Part shown: positions 54,315-61,150 of the stretch, piece by piece
Numbering within the stretch: position 1 is the stretch's first letter
Layout: each line of letters begins with the position of its first letter
DNA from: Saccharopolyspora phatthalungensis
GTDB lineage: Bacteria > Actinomycetota > Actinomycetes > Mycobacteriales > Pseudonocardiaceae
DNA length: 64,000 nucleotides
Direction of reading: 5' to 3'
Assembly: GCF_014203395.1 (NCBI RefSeq)
Contig: NZ_JACHIW010000001.1
Coordinates: 3,145,501-3,209,500 of the forward strand
Position numbers and translations under genes: made by a program
The notes under the pieces: generated by a model
What the model was told of the DNA's origin: nothing
The model's database searches: none
Seen by the model: only the letters and a program-made list of their open reading frames with translations

Positions 54315-55154
54315 GTGGAGTGCAGTTTCTGGGAGTTCGGCGCCATCGTGCGTCACGAGAAGGCCCGTCACGAAGCCGGGGCAGTCTCGGCGGCGGAGGC
54401 GCAACGCAAGTTCGACGTTCCGACGTTCGTGACTTCGCGCAGCAGTGGGCTTGACCTGCCGAATGATCCCAGGGCCACGTTGGAGGCCGCCGAAGACAGC
54501 GTTCGGGCCAAGGACTGGGTCGAGCGCAGTGGTCGGTTGAACGATCAGTGGTATGAGATCGTCTCCGCGCTGGTCTACGGCGAGTCCTTCGCCTACCTCT
54601 ACCTCGCCGAACCCGACAAGCCCGAGACGCGGGCGATGGTCGCGGTTAACCACCTGGCGTTCCGCTTCGTTTTGCGCGGCGACCGGGTGTGGATCGACGA
54701 AGTCGGCCCGAACGCCGCGGAACAGGTGTTGGTCGCGTGCCTGCCCGACGTGCAGCCCGCATCGGGCCGGGGGGTCAAGGTTCCGAGCAAGATCCTGGCC
54801 ACGGCCGCGATCGAAGCCGAGAACCACAAGGCCGACCAGAGCGACTGGATCGCCTACGAGCTCGGCCAGGCCAGCATCCGCACCGAGGACGCCCGCGCCG
54901 TTGGCAAGCTCACGAAGCTCGCGAACCGCGCGACCGGACAGTTCAATGTTGGAGTCCGTGACTCCAACGGCAGGAGCCACCTGGCGCAGTGGGCCATCAC
55001 AACACACCACAGCCCCTCGGGCCGCGTGGCGCAGATCCCTCAACCGCCGCGGGGCGAGAACACGCTAGTCACCCCCGCGAGCACCAAGGTTCTCGCTGAG
55101 GCACTGCGCGCCTACCGTGACGACCTACGGCTGCAAGTCAGGGACGGGCGATGA
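54315..55154 (+). CDS. EspG-family ESX secretion chaperone
   Basis: A 279-residue protein of the EspG family, cytosolic chaperones that bind PE-PPE pairs and deliver them to ESX type VII systems. Family features are FWEFGAIVRHEKARHEAGAV, VPTFVTSRSSGLDLP, ETRAMVAVNHLAFRFVLRGD, VLVACLPDVQPASGRGVKVP, the GQFNVGVRDSNGRSH motif (about 235) and the closing TPASTKVLAEALRAYRDD. GTG at 54315 has AGGGG six bases upstream; an ATG at 54300 is possible. PE-like and PPE-like genes lie just downstream, so this is a plausible chaperone-cargo set. Confidence 0.85.
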   Translation: MECSFWEFGAIVRHEKARHEAGAVSAAEAQRKFDVPTFVTSRSSGLDLPNDPRATLEAAEDSVRAKDWVERSGRLNDQWYEIVSALVYGESFAYLYLAEPDKPETRAMVAVNHLAFRFVLRGDRVWIDEVGPNAAEQVLVACLPDVQPASGRGVKVPSKILATAAIEAENHKADQSDWIAYELGQASIRTEDARAVGKLTKLANRATGQFNVGVRDSNGRSHLAQWAITTHHSPSGRVAQIPQPPRGENTLVTPASTKVLAEALRAYRDDLRLQVRDGR

Positions 55155-55161
55155 GTCAGCA

Positions 55162-55194
55162 CCCAAATCCGGGACGTCGTTGCGGCGATTTGGG
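55162..55194 (+). terminator. Possible terminator after EspG gene
   Basis: CCCAAATC (55162-55169) with GATTTGGG (55187-55194), a modest eight-base stem just after the EspG stop. Confidence 0.4.
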
Positions 55195-55281
55195 TAGTTC
55201 TACTCGACTTTCACTACGGCCGCTGCGACCGGTGCCAGGATCACGCGCGGGCGGAAGATCGGATTGGGGAGGAGCGCAGGC

Positions 55282-55605
55282 GTGACTGAGAGCGTTAACG
55301 GCCACACGACATTCCACGTCGATCTTGACCGTGCACCGGAGCTGCTAGCCGAGCTCGATGGGGTGCGAGCGAAATACGAGGCAGCACAAGACGTCGCGGC
55401 GGAGCTTGGTCGGATCACACCGCCATTCGCGGACGACGTGACGGTCACGGCATTCAAGCGGCTCAGCGAACGGGCGCAGGGCGGTGAAGGCAGCCTGTAC
55501 GACACCGCCGAGGGCATGATCAAGTGGATCGACGACTTCAAAGCGGCAGTGCAGAAGGCATTCGACGAGCACAAGCGCATCGACAACGACAATCGGATGG
55601 CATGA
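55282..55605 (+). CDS. PE-like type VII secretion protein
   Basis: A 107-residue helical-hairpin protein like the PE-family proteins of non-mycobacterial actinobacteria: FHVDLDRAPELLAELDGVRA, then ELGRITPPFADDVTVTAFKR and LSERAQGGEGSLYDTAEGMI. The PPxADDVT turn takes the place of the PE motif. GTG at 55282 follows GGAGGAG. Its stop overlaps the start of the lipoprotein gene (ATGA). In PE-PPE systems the PE protein pairs with a PPE protein and is held by EspG; both are adjacent here. Confidence 0.78.
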   Translation: MTESVNGHTTFHVDLDRAPELLAELDGVRAKYEAAQDVAAELGRITPPFADDVTVTAFKRLSERAQGGEGSLYDTAEGMIKWIDDFKAAVQKAFDEHKRIDNDNRMA

Positions 55606-56186
55606 CCGTGCACACCACACGCAGCACCCTGACCGCCGCAGTAAGCCTGCTCGTCCTTGGTCTGGCGGGCTGTTCCAGCACACAGGGCGGTGAACCGGAA
55701 CCGAATACCGGCCGACAGACGATTTCGGCTGCGAGCGACCCACTGCACATCGATCAGCCCAAGAACCTTGCAGGCCTCACTGCCCCGTGCCAGCTGCTCA
55801 CACCGCAGCAGTTGCAGGAACTCGGCGCGGGGGCATCTGAGCAAGACAAGTCCGAGTGGGGGCAGGCGGCCTGTAGGTGGCGCAATCAGCAGCTTGCGAT
55901 CAAGGTTTCGCCAGACACGGTTCAGGGCCAGGGCTTGGACTACACGGCAAAGATCTACGGCGACGGTTCGGGTAACCCCAACGCGCAGGTCAGCGGATAT
56001 CCGGCTGTGCACGGTGGCGTCAACGATCTGCGGTGCAATGTCTTCGTTGGTGTCTCAGACAAGCAGGTGCTGTCCGTTTCCTTCACCACAGGCAGCGAGG
56101 GCCGCAGTAACCCCGAGTATGCGGATCCTTGTGCGATGGCAGACAAGGTGGCTGGGCTGGTGTTGTCGAATCTTCCTCCAGCGTGA
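55602..56186 (+). CDS. DUF3558 lipoprotein
   Basis: A 194-residue lipoprotein: signal sequence with lipobox LVLGLAGCSS (lipidated Cys at about 24), then the DUF3558 domain (PCQLLTPQQLQELG, WGQAACRWRNQQLAIKVS, CNVFVGVSDKQVLSVSF, YADPCAMADKVAGLVLSNLP) with conserved Cys pairs. DUF3558 lipoproteins are common next to PE/PPE-like genes in Pseudonocardiaceae and may sit on the outer face of the membrane near the secretion path. Start overlaps the PE-like stop. Confidence 0.85.
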   Translation: MTVHTTRSTLTAAVSLLVLGLAGCSSTQGGEPEPNTGRQTISAASDPLHIDQPKNLAGLTAPCQLLTPQQLQELGAGASEQDKSEWGQAACRWRNQQLAIKVSPDTVQGQGLDYTAKIYGDGSGNPNAQVSGYPAVHGGVNDLRCNVFVGVSDKQVLSVSFTTGSEGRSNPEYADPCAMADKVAGLVLSNLPPA

Positions 56187-56204
56187 GAAAGGGATTGAGC
56201 GAAC

Positions 56205-57557
56205 ATGGGGGCGTTTGACTGGTTGTTCGGCAAGCGGGAGATCCCAGGGCAGGCGCAAGCCGAATTTGACCACCCAAAGATTTACGGCGAGGTCGAGTCC
56301 GGGCCGGGCGTCGCCGCTGCGTCGCAGGCCGCGGCAAGTTGGCGAGATCGGGTCAGCACTGCGTTCGCTGAGGCCGACTCAGACCTGGACAGGGTGCTGA
56401 AGAAGTTCGACGCGGTAATGCACGGCAGCGCGGGCGAGCAAGCCAAGGAGAGCGTTACACCGCTGTCGCTGGCAACGCGAGCATCGATTGAGATAGCCGC
56501 GCAGGTCAGTGGGGTGGTAGAGCAGCAGGCCCAGGGGTCGGCGGATTTCAAGAACGGGTTTCCGGCGCCGTACCAGGTGCCGCCGGACAACATCGGCTGG
56601 GGCGACTACGTAAACCCAGTCTCCTACAGCGTTAAGAGCGGTGTGCGGGCCGCCCATGAAGAGCACCACGATCAAGTTGACGCTCAGGCGCGGCAGCAGT
56701 ACGAGTCCTACACCCATAGCACCAACGACCGGGTCAACGGTGTTCAGCAGTTCGCACCGCCGCCATCGTTCACCGGTGATGTCACTCCAGCTTCGACCAC
56801 ACCGGTACAGAAGGTCGACCCCAGCACCGGATACACGGGCACGACCGACACGGGCTCAGGCCAGGCATCGACTTACCGTACTTCGTCAACCGACACGCCC
56901 TCGCCGTCTTCGGGCCAGCAGTCGGCAGTGAGTCCGACGCCGCAGGCTCCCGCCGAGTCCGGTTCGGCGTGGGCAACCCCGCCTGCGTCCGGCACGACCC
57001 CGCCCGTGCCTGGTGGCGGCGCTCCGACGCCGGGGCCAGGTGGGGGAGGTTTCGTCGGGGGCGCGGTGATCCCACCCGGCAGCACCGGAGGGCCGGGCGC
57101 TGGGACCAGCGGCCGAATTGGCGGAGGCGGAACAGGAACCGGCCGCGGTGCTGGCAGTCTTGGCAGAGGCCCAGGGGCTGGCGGCGGAGTCGGCCGCGTT
57201 CCAGGCGGTTCCTCCGGCGTCGGTGGCTCGACGCCGGGAGGCTCCAGCGGGGCAGGTGCTCGCGGCGGCACAAGCGGCGTCGCTGCGGGCGCTGGCGCCG
57301 CAGGGCGCGGCAAGCGTGGCCGCGTGCGTCCCGTATCCCCTTTCGGGCAAGCATGCGGCCAGCGCGCATTTCAGGCAATGCCCGGCCTGGGTACGATCCG
57401 AATCTGGCCGGTGCGGACCTGCTCAGCACACCACGAGCACACCGGACGATCGTCCCTTTCGGACACATCGGCGGGCGGGGAGAGAACGCCGCACACGGCG
57501 GTGAGCTTGCCGTCTTTGCGTGGTGGCGTCTCGGTGGGCAGGACGTGGTTGTGGTAA
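56205..57557 (+). CDS. PPE-like protein with Gly/Pro-rich tail, disturbed C-terminus
   Basis: A 450-residue frame. Residues 1-180 are helical (SQAAASWRDRVSTAFAEADS, LDRVLKKFDAVMHGSAGEQA, LATRASIEIAAQVSGVVEQQ) and carry no WxG triplet; residues 190-370 are Pro/Thr/Gly-rich linker. After about residue 370 (GAAGRGKRGRVRP) composition changes and the frame runs antisense over another small gene, so the real C-terminus is probably lost or frameshifted. Family PPE-like proteins usually end in a conserved or repeat domain. It follows the lipoprotein gene by 18 bases. Confidence 0.65.
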   Translation: MGAFDWLFGKREIPGQAQAEFDHPKIYGEVESGPGVAAASQAAASWRDRVSTAFAEADSDLDRVLKKFDAVMHGSAGEQAKESVTPLSLATRASIEIAAQVSGVVEQQAQGSADFKNGFPAPYQVPPDNIGWGDYVNPVSYSVKSGVRAAHEEHHDQVDAQARQQYESYTHSTNDRVNGVQQFAPPPSFTGDVTPASTTPVQKVDPSTGYTGTTDTGSGQASTYRTSSTDTPSPSSGQQSAVSPTPQAPAESGSAWATPPASGTTPPVPGGGAPTPGPGGGGFVGGAVIPPGSTGGPGAGTSGRIGGGGTGTGRGAGSLGRGPGAGGGVGRVPGGSSGVGGSTPGGSSGAGARGGTSGVAAGAGAAGRGKRGRVRPVSPFGQACGQRAFQAMPGLGTIRIWPVRTCSAHHEHTGRSSLSDTSAGGERTPHTAVSLPSLRGGVSVGRTWLW

Positions 57558-57716
57558 TGCGGCCCAGTAGCCCGTAGGAATGTCCTTTGTCGACTGATCG
57601 TCTGTCATGGCGCGGTCTTCCTTGTTCGGGGCGGAAAGAAGGTAATCGGCGAGATCCGCGAGTAGTCCGCCGAGGTTGAGTTGGTTGGCGTCGATCGCCG
57701 TCACTACCTGATCCAC
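57371..57716 (-). pseudogene. Small zinc-ribbon-like gene with a frameshift
   Basis: From GTG 57716 (GGAG six bases upstream) the frame reads VDQVVTAIDANQLNLGGLLA up to PTGYW. Just after TGYW, at a GGG run (plus-strand CCC 57563-57565), the protein-like sequence moves by one base: HYHNHVLPTETPPRKDGKLT, then VCGVLSPPADVSERDDRPVC and SWCAEQVRTGQIRI with a CSWC pair, ending at TGA 57371-57373. In the original frame the sequence becomes Arg-rich nonsense until 57423. One extra G would explain it. Sequencing error, decay or programmed shifting cannot be told apart. Confidence 0.5.
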
Positions 57717-57735
57717 CTTTCTCTCCTTGTGGTCT

Positions 57736-57778
57736 CGGCTGGTTCGGTGCGCCGAGGGGCAACGCACCGAACCAGCCG
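57736..57778 (-). terminator. Hairpin between small island genes
   Basis: A perfect 16-bp stem (57736-57751 with 57763-57778) starting CGGCTGGTTCGGTGCG, loop 11 bases. On the minus strand it follows the 57824 gene and comes just before the Shine-Dalgarno of the next. Confidence 0.8.
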
Positions 57779-57823
57779 CGCGACTCGGCGCCGAGGTTCG
57801 GGGGCAGCGGCGCCGAGCCGGGT

Positions 57824-58159
57824 CTACAAGCGCCGGACCCCGGCGAGAACACGGTGAAAGACCCTCAAGTCGCGGGAGAGCTCCCAGAGTTCGGCCGACA
57901 GCAGCTCGCGCGGCAGCGGCAGGATGCGGGGCTCTTGGACTGCGAGTGCGTCGGCGAGATCTCCGCGGATCGTGACGGTTTCGTGTAGCTGGTGACGGCC
58001 GCCGCCGCTGGTTTCGGCTTCGACCCGCTCGACCAAGTACGGCACTGTCAGCGCGCCTTCGCCGCCTCCGCCGTGCTGCGGCCGAGCCCAGTAGCGCCGG
58101 GCCACCAGAACCACCAGCACCGCGACAGCGGCAACCCCAAGAACGATGCCCCAGATCAC
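57824..58159 (-). CDS. Small single-helix membrane protein
   Basis: 111 residues: an N-terminal helix (IVLGVAAVAVLVVLVARRYW, about 5-24) followed by a soluble part with QLHETVTIRGDLADALAVQE and PRILPLPRELLSAELWELSR. The ATG overlaps the stop of the preceding small gene (ATGA at 58156-58159). The family is unknown. It is part of a coupled run of small minus-strand genes. Confidence 0.6.
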   Translation of the reverse strand: MIWGIVLGVAAVAVLVVLVARRYWARPQHGGGGEGALTVPYLVERVEAETSGGGRHQLHETVTIRGDLADALAVQEPRILPLPRELLSAELWELSRDLRVFHRVLAGVRRL

Positions 58160-58329
58160 CGATCTGTCCTTTCTGACTCGATGTGCACAAGGCCGGGTTC
58201 GGGCTTGCCGCGCAGCGCGGCGGACAACTGGTCAAGTTCGGCGGCTAGGGGCTCACGTTCGGCGACACTCCACAGGCCGCGCTCGATGTCGTCGACGGCG
58301 TAGCCGAGCATCACGATCGCCAGCTTCAT
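58156..58329 (-). CDS. 57-residue helical protein
   Basis: Starts MKLAIVMLGYAVDDIERGLW and ends GLVHIESERTDR. ATG at 58329 overlaps the zinc-ribbon gene stop (ATGA, 58326-58329), and its own stop overlaps the next start, so coupling on both sides fixes the start. The longer open frame upstream (to 58410) would overlap the zinc-ribbon gene. No known family. Confidence 0.6.
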   Translation of the reverse strand: MKLAIVMLGYAVDDIERGLWSVAEREPLAAELDQLSAALRGKPEPGLVHIESERTDR

Positions 58330-58559
58330 GCGCCGAGCGAGTTCGGCATGGTCGGTCGCCGCGAACCCACCATCGGCGCCCCTGCGAGCACATGCGCAGC
58401 TACGTCGCATTCAGGGCACGTCGGCCACAGCCACGCCAGCTCCCCAGATTCCGGGCGGATGCGCCGATTGCACAGGGCCGTGACCTCCGCGTCTTCTGGC
58501 CAGCCGCCGGCCGGGCGCTGATCGGGGGTGGCGTGCCGCTGATGCCAGCAGGAACCCAC
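58326..58559 (-). CDS. Small zinc-ribbon-like protein
   Basis: 77 residues from GTG: CWHQRHATPDQRPAGGWPED, then EVTALCNRRIRPESGELAWL and WPTCPECDVAAHVLAG, with a CPEC pair and a second Cys, like the short Cys-containing proteins found near XRE/DUF397 genes in Pseudonocardiaceae. A better start signal exists 23 bases upstream (ATG 58582, MYRPHPFSW, with GGTGGGG), but it is in another frame, so the gene may carry a frameshift near 58560. Upstream partner is the divergent XRE gene. Confidence 0.55.
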   Translation of the reverse strand: MGSCWHQRHATPDQRPAGGWPEDAEVTALCNRRIRPESGELAWLWPTCPECDVAAHVLAGAPMVGSRRPTMPNSLGA

Positions 58560-58811
58560 GAGAAGGGGTGCGGCCGGTACATCACCCCACCGCCTTCGAG
58601 GGTGCGGGACCGGTGGTCAACGCAGTGATCTCCACCGGTCCCGCGGTACCGCCGTGCGCCGAGTGAGTGCTGGCTCCTCGCGTCACGGCGGAGCTCAGTG
58701 GCCTGCGTGGGCGGTGCGAGAGGAGGAGCGGTCCGAAGAACTTCGCCCTGGCAGCGATCGCAACTGCCATCTGGGGCACCTCCGTTTCGTCGTGCCCCAC
58801 GGGGCTCGAAC

Positions 58812-58840
58812 TTGCACAGAAACAACTCGTGCTGTGTATA
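58812..58840 (+). promoter_or_regulatory. Promoter candidate for the XRE regulator
   Basis: TTGCAC (58812-58817), exactly 17 bases, TGTATA (58835-58840), in a locally AT-rich stretch before the XRE gene. Confidence 0.55.
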
Positions 58841-58868
58841 GCATCACTGGCTGTGCAGGTAACTATAT

Positions 58869-58885
58869 AAGTCGCACTGCGACTT
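58869..58885. promoter_or_regulatory. Operator candidate of the XRE regulator
   Basis: AAGTCGC, ACT, GCGACTT: perfect seven-base arms downstream of the promoter candidate and directly after TATATA. It is placed to let the XRE protein repress its own gene and perhaps the divergent small genes. Confidence 0.5.
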
Positions 58886-58972
58886 TCTATTCCGCCGAAA
58901 GCGTCACTCACATTGAAGGCCGCATCACTCGTGCAGACTGATCGAGAACTCCCGAGGCAGGTGGAGAGGACG

Positions 58973-59827
58973 GTGTCGTGGATGGCCGGTAGGCAGTCCC
59001 GGAGCCCGAAGGTGTTGCGTGTTCAGCTCGGTCGGGAGCTGCGGGCCCTGCGCGACGAGGTCGGGCTGTCTCGCGAGGAACTTGCCGACCGGTTCGGATG
59101 GCACGCCACGAAGGTCAGCCGCATCGAACAGGGGCAGGCGACGGTCGCGGCGGAGGAGGTGAACAACCTCCTCGACCTGTTCGAGGCGTCGGAGGAGACA
59201 GCGGAGCGGGTTCGCAAGCTCGGCCAGGAGGCGCGCAAGCGCGGCTCGTACGGCAAGGTCCCGGACTGGGCGCGCGGCTACATCGGGATGGAGTCCGATG
59301 CAGACCGGCTTCGGATCTACGACGCCGAGCTCGTCAACGGGTTGCTGCAGACCGAGAGGTACGCCAAGGCGGTGATCTCAACGTCCGTGGTCGTGGCGCC
59401 CGCGGAGATCGATCGAACGGTGCACAACCGGATCAAGCGACACGAACTCCTGACCCGCGAAAATGCGTCCGAAGTCCACGTCATTCTCGGCGAAGCGGCG
59501 TTGTATAGGCAGGTCGGTGGCCCGGACGTGCTCAAAGAGCAACTTCAGCATCTCAAGGAAGTTGCGGCACTCCCGAACGCAACTCTTCAAGTCCTCTCTT
59601 TCGCCGCTGGCGAGCACGCGGCGTTGGGAACGGGATTCACGCTCGTGGATCTCTTCGACGTCGGCGCGACGTACGTCTACCTCGAGGATCTGACGAGCTC
59701 CGATTTCTGGGACAAGCGGGCGCACACTGACGTCTACGAGCTGGTGTTCTCGCGGCTTGGGGTAGCCGCATTGAGTGAACGTGAGACACTTGCCGCGCTT
59801 GACGCAGCGATAGCTCGACTGTCATGA
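58973..59827 (+). CDS. XRE-family regulator with DUF5753 domain
   Basis: A 284-residue actinobacterial regulator. Residues about 15-75 are the Cro/C1-type helix-turn-helix (LGRELRALRDEVGLSREELA, DRFGWHATKVSRIEQGQATV); residues about 100-280 are the DUF5753 ligand or partner domain (YIGMESDADRLRIYDAELVN, GLLQTERYAKAVI, LPNATLQVLSFAAGEHAALG, VYLEDLTSSDFWDKRAH). GTG at 58973 has GGAG six bases upstream; ATG at 58982 is also possible. A DUF397 gene follows 10 bases later, the classic pair. Confidence 0.88.
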   Translation: MSWMAGRQSRSPKVLRVQLGRELRALRDEVGLSREELADRFGWHATKVSRIEQGQATVAAEEVNNLLDLFEASEETAERVRKLGQEARKRGSYGKVPDWARGYIGMESDADRLRIYDAELVNGLLQTERYAKAVISTSVVVAPAEIDRTVHNRIKRHELLTRENASEVHVILGEAALYRQVGGPDVLKEQLQHLKEVAALPNATLQVLSFAAGEHAALGTGFTLVDLFDVGATYVYLEDLTSSDFWDKRAHTDVYELVFSRLGVAALSERETLAALDAAIARLS

Positions 59828-59837
59828 GTGGTGAACG

Positions 59838-60044
59838 ATGAAAAACCCGGACCTGGCCCAGGTGCCCTGGCGCAAGAGCAGCCGCAGCAGCGGCGGCGCT
59901 AGCAACTGCGTCGAGGTGGGGCTTGCGACCGAGGTGGTTGGGGTTCGGGACACCAAGGACCGCGACGGCGGCACCCTGGTGTTCGACCGCTCCACGTGGG
60001 ACGCCTTCCTCCCCGGCCTCAAGGCTGGCCGCTTCGATTTCTGA
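59838..60044 (+). CDS. DUF397 domain protein
   Basis: A 68-residue DUF397 protein with the full pattern: WRKSSRSSGGASNCVEVGLA, VVGVRDTKDRDGGTLVFDRS, TWDAFLPGLKAGRFDF. It lies 10 bases after the XRE/DUF5753 gene, so the two are co-transcribed. In Streptomyces such pairs influence development and antibiotic production, and the pair may act in a toxin-antitoxin-like way; the role here is unknown. Confidence 0.9.
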   Translation: MKNPDLAQVPWRKSSRSSGGASNCVEVGLATEVVGVRDTKDRDGGTLVFDRSTWDAFLPGLKAGRFDF

Positions 60045-60060
60045 AGGATGGCCTAGCGCC

Positions 60061-60094
60061 GCGGGCCCCCGATCCAACTGGGCCGGGGGCCCGC
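60061..60094 (+). terminator. Terminator of the XRE/DUF397 pair
   Basis: GCGGGCCCCCG (60061-60071) pairs perfectly with CGGGGGCCCGC (60084-60094), loop 12 bases. Confidence 0.85.
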
Positions 60095-60164
60095 AGCTCT
60101 AGCCGGGTGCGTCCTACATCTGTCCCACGAGTCTCGTTCCGCCGCAGGTAGGCGCCTTGCTCGG

Positions 60165-60190
60165 CCGTTCGACTACGAGGAATGGCACGC
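60165..60190. repeat. 26-bp direct repeat, right copy (att-like)
   Basis: Identical to 51365-51390 and followed by the coherent end of sepIVA. It marks the right end of the island. Confidence 0.9.
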
Positions 60191-60215
60191 CGGCAACAAC
60201 ACTGGCGCGAACTGA
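60165..60215 (+). pseudogene. Displaced 3' end of sepIVA
   Basis: In the sepIVA frame this reads PFDYEEWHAGNNTGAN and then TGA. It has no start or promoter of its own and matches the C-terminus of sepIVA up to WHAG, then gives an ending different from the one sepIVA now uses. It is best explained as the original tail cut off by the island. Confidence 0.8.
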
Positions 60216-60378
60216 TCTTTCCCTGGTCCGCCGCGGTGGTTTCGCCGCGGAGGGCCTGGTGTCGCAGCCGTGCGGGTGTCACGTACCCTGGGAAAGCTGG
60301 CTGCGGATGATGCGCAGTTGTCTCATCCGCCGATGCCGCACCACCTGTCCGCTTCGAAATTGACCATCGAAACTTGTG

Positions 60379-60951
60379 ATGTCTCAGAACCACTCAGCGC
60401 ACACCGCGCATGTCGGCCCCTGGGTGATCGATACCCGGGAGATCGGCCACCGGGCCGGTTGCAGCCGCGCCTACACGCGTAGCGCTCCGGCGCCGACCGG
60501 ATTCGGACTGGACATGATCAAGGTGCCGGAAGGCGAGTCCGTGGAGCTCGATCTGCTGGCCGAGTCGGTGGTGGAGGGCGTGCTGGTATCGGGCACCGCC
60601 ACGGCCACGTTGGTCGGCGAGTGCGTCCGGTGCCTGGATCCGGTCTCCGACGAGGTCGAGGTGGACGTGCGGGAGCTGTTCGCCTACCCGGACAGCGCCA
60701 CGGACGCCAGCACCGATGACGACGAGGTGGAGCGGGTCGTGGACGACCTGATCGACCTCGAACCGGTGGTGCGGGACGCGATGCTGCTGTCGCTGCCCTC
60801 GGCACCGTTGTGCTCGCCGGACTGCCAGGGGCTGTGCTCCGGGTGCGGCGTGAAGTGGGCCGAACTCGCCCCCGATCACACGCATGAGACCATTGATCCT
60901 CGCTGGGCTGCGCTGCAAGAGCGGCTCGGCGGGACCGAGGAGGAGAAGTAG
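60379..60951 (+). CDS. DUF177/YceD-family protein
   Basis: A 190-residue DUF177 protein, the YceD family that in many bacteria sits directly before rpmF and is linked to ribosome or rRNA metabolism. Motifs are [56 protein letters not shown], and the C-terminal Cys cluster [20 protein letters not shown], probably a metal site. ATG at 60379 is chosen; a GTG lies one codon earlier. rpmF follows two bases after its stop, so the genes are coupled. Confidence 0.9.
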   Translation: MSQNHSAHTAHVGPWVIDTREIGHRAGCSRAYTRSAPAPTGFGLDMIKVPEGESVELDLLAESVVEGVLVSGTATATLVGECVRCLDPVSDEVEVDVRELFAYPDSATDASTDDDEVERVVDDLIDLEPVVRDAMLLSLPSAPLCSPDCQGLCSGCGVKWAELAPDHTHETIDPRWAALQERLGGTEEEK

Positions 60952-60953
60952 TC

Positions 60954-61136
60954 GTGGCCGTCCCGAAGCGCAAGATGTCCCGGGCCAACACCCGTCACCG
61001 CCGGTCGCAGTGGAAGACCTCGGCGCCGACGCTGGTGCAGTGCTCCAACCGCGCCTGCCGCGAGCCGAAGCTGCCGCACGTGGTTTGCCCGGCCTGTGGT
61101 CAGTACGACGGCCGCCAGGTCGTCCAGCCTGCCTGA
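60954..61136 (+). CDS. rpmF: 50S ribosomal protein L32
   Basis: A 60-residue L32: [20 protein letters not shown], then a zinc ribbon in which the first Cys pair is spaced by four residues (CSNRAC) and the second is CPAC, ending [15 protein letters not shown] start two bases after the DUF177 stop. The operon order DUF177-rpmF-rnc-mutM is the standard one. Confidence 0.96.
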   Translation: MAVPKRKMSRANTRHRRSQWKTSAPTLVQCSNRACREPKLPHVVCPACGQYDGRQVVQPA

Positions 61137-61150
61137 ACGGCGGTCGCGTA

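Larger units (their letters stand above)
51365..60190. mobile_element. 8.8-kb genomic island inserted in sepIVA 3' end
   Basis: The island lies between 26-bp direct repeats formed by the sepIVA 3' coding end. On the right the repeat continues into a coherent sepIVA tail and stop, so the right-hand end preserves what looks like the original tail while the left copy of the gene was given a new one. Genes inside are accessory (type VII cargo, EspG, XRE/DUF397, small zinc ribbons). The flanking genes (sepIVA and DUF177) are neighbours in Mycobacterium. No integrase or resolvase gene is visible, so the mechanism of entry is unknown. Confidence 0.75.

Noticed and set aside
54315..57557. Complete ESX type VII secretion locus
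   Set aside because: Only chaperone and cargo-like genes are present; no EccB/C/D/E ATPase or channel and no mycosin protease can be found in the window.
57371..57716. Programmed frameshift as the default explanation
   Set aside because: No slippery heptamer or downstream pseudoknot was recognised; decay or a base-count error at the GGG run is simpler, so I list it only as a possibility.
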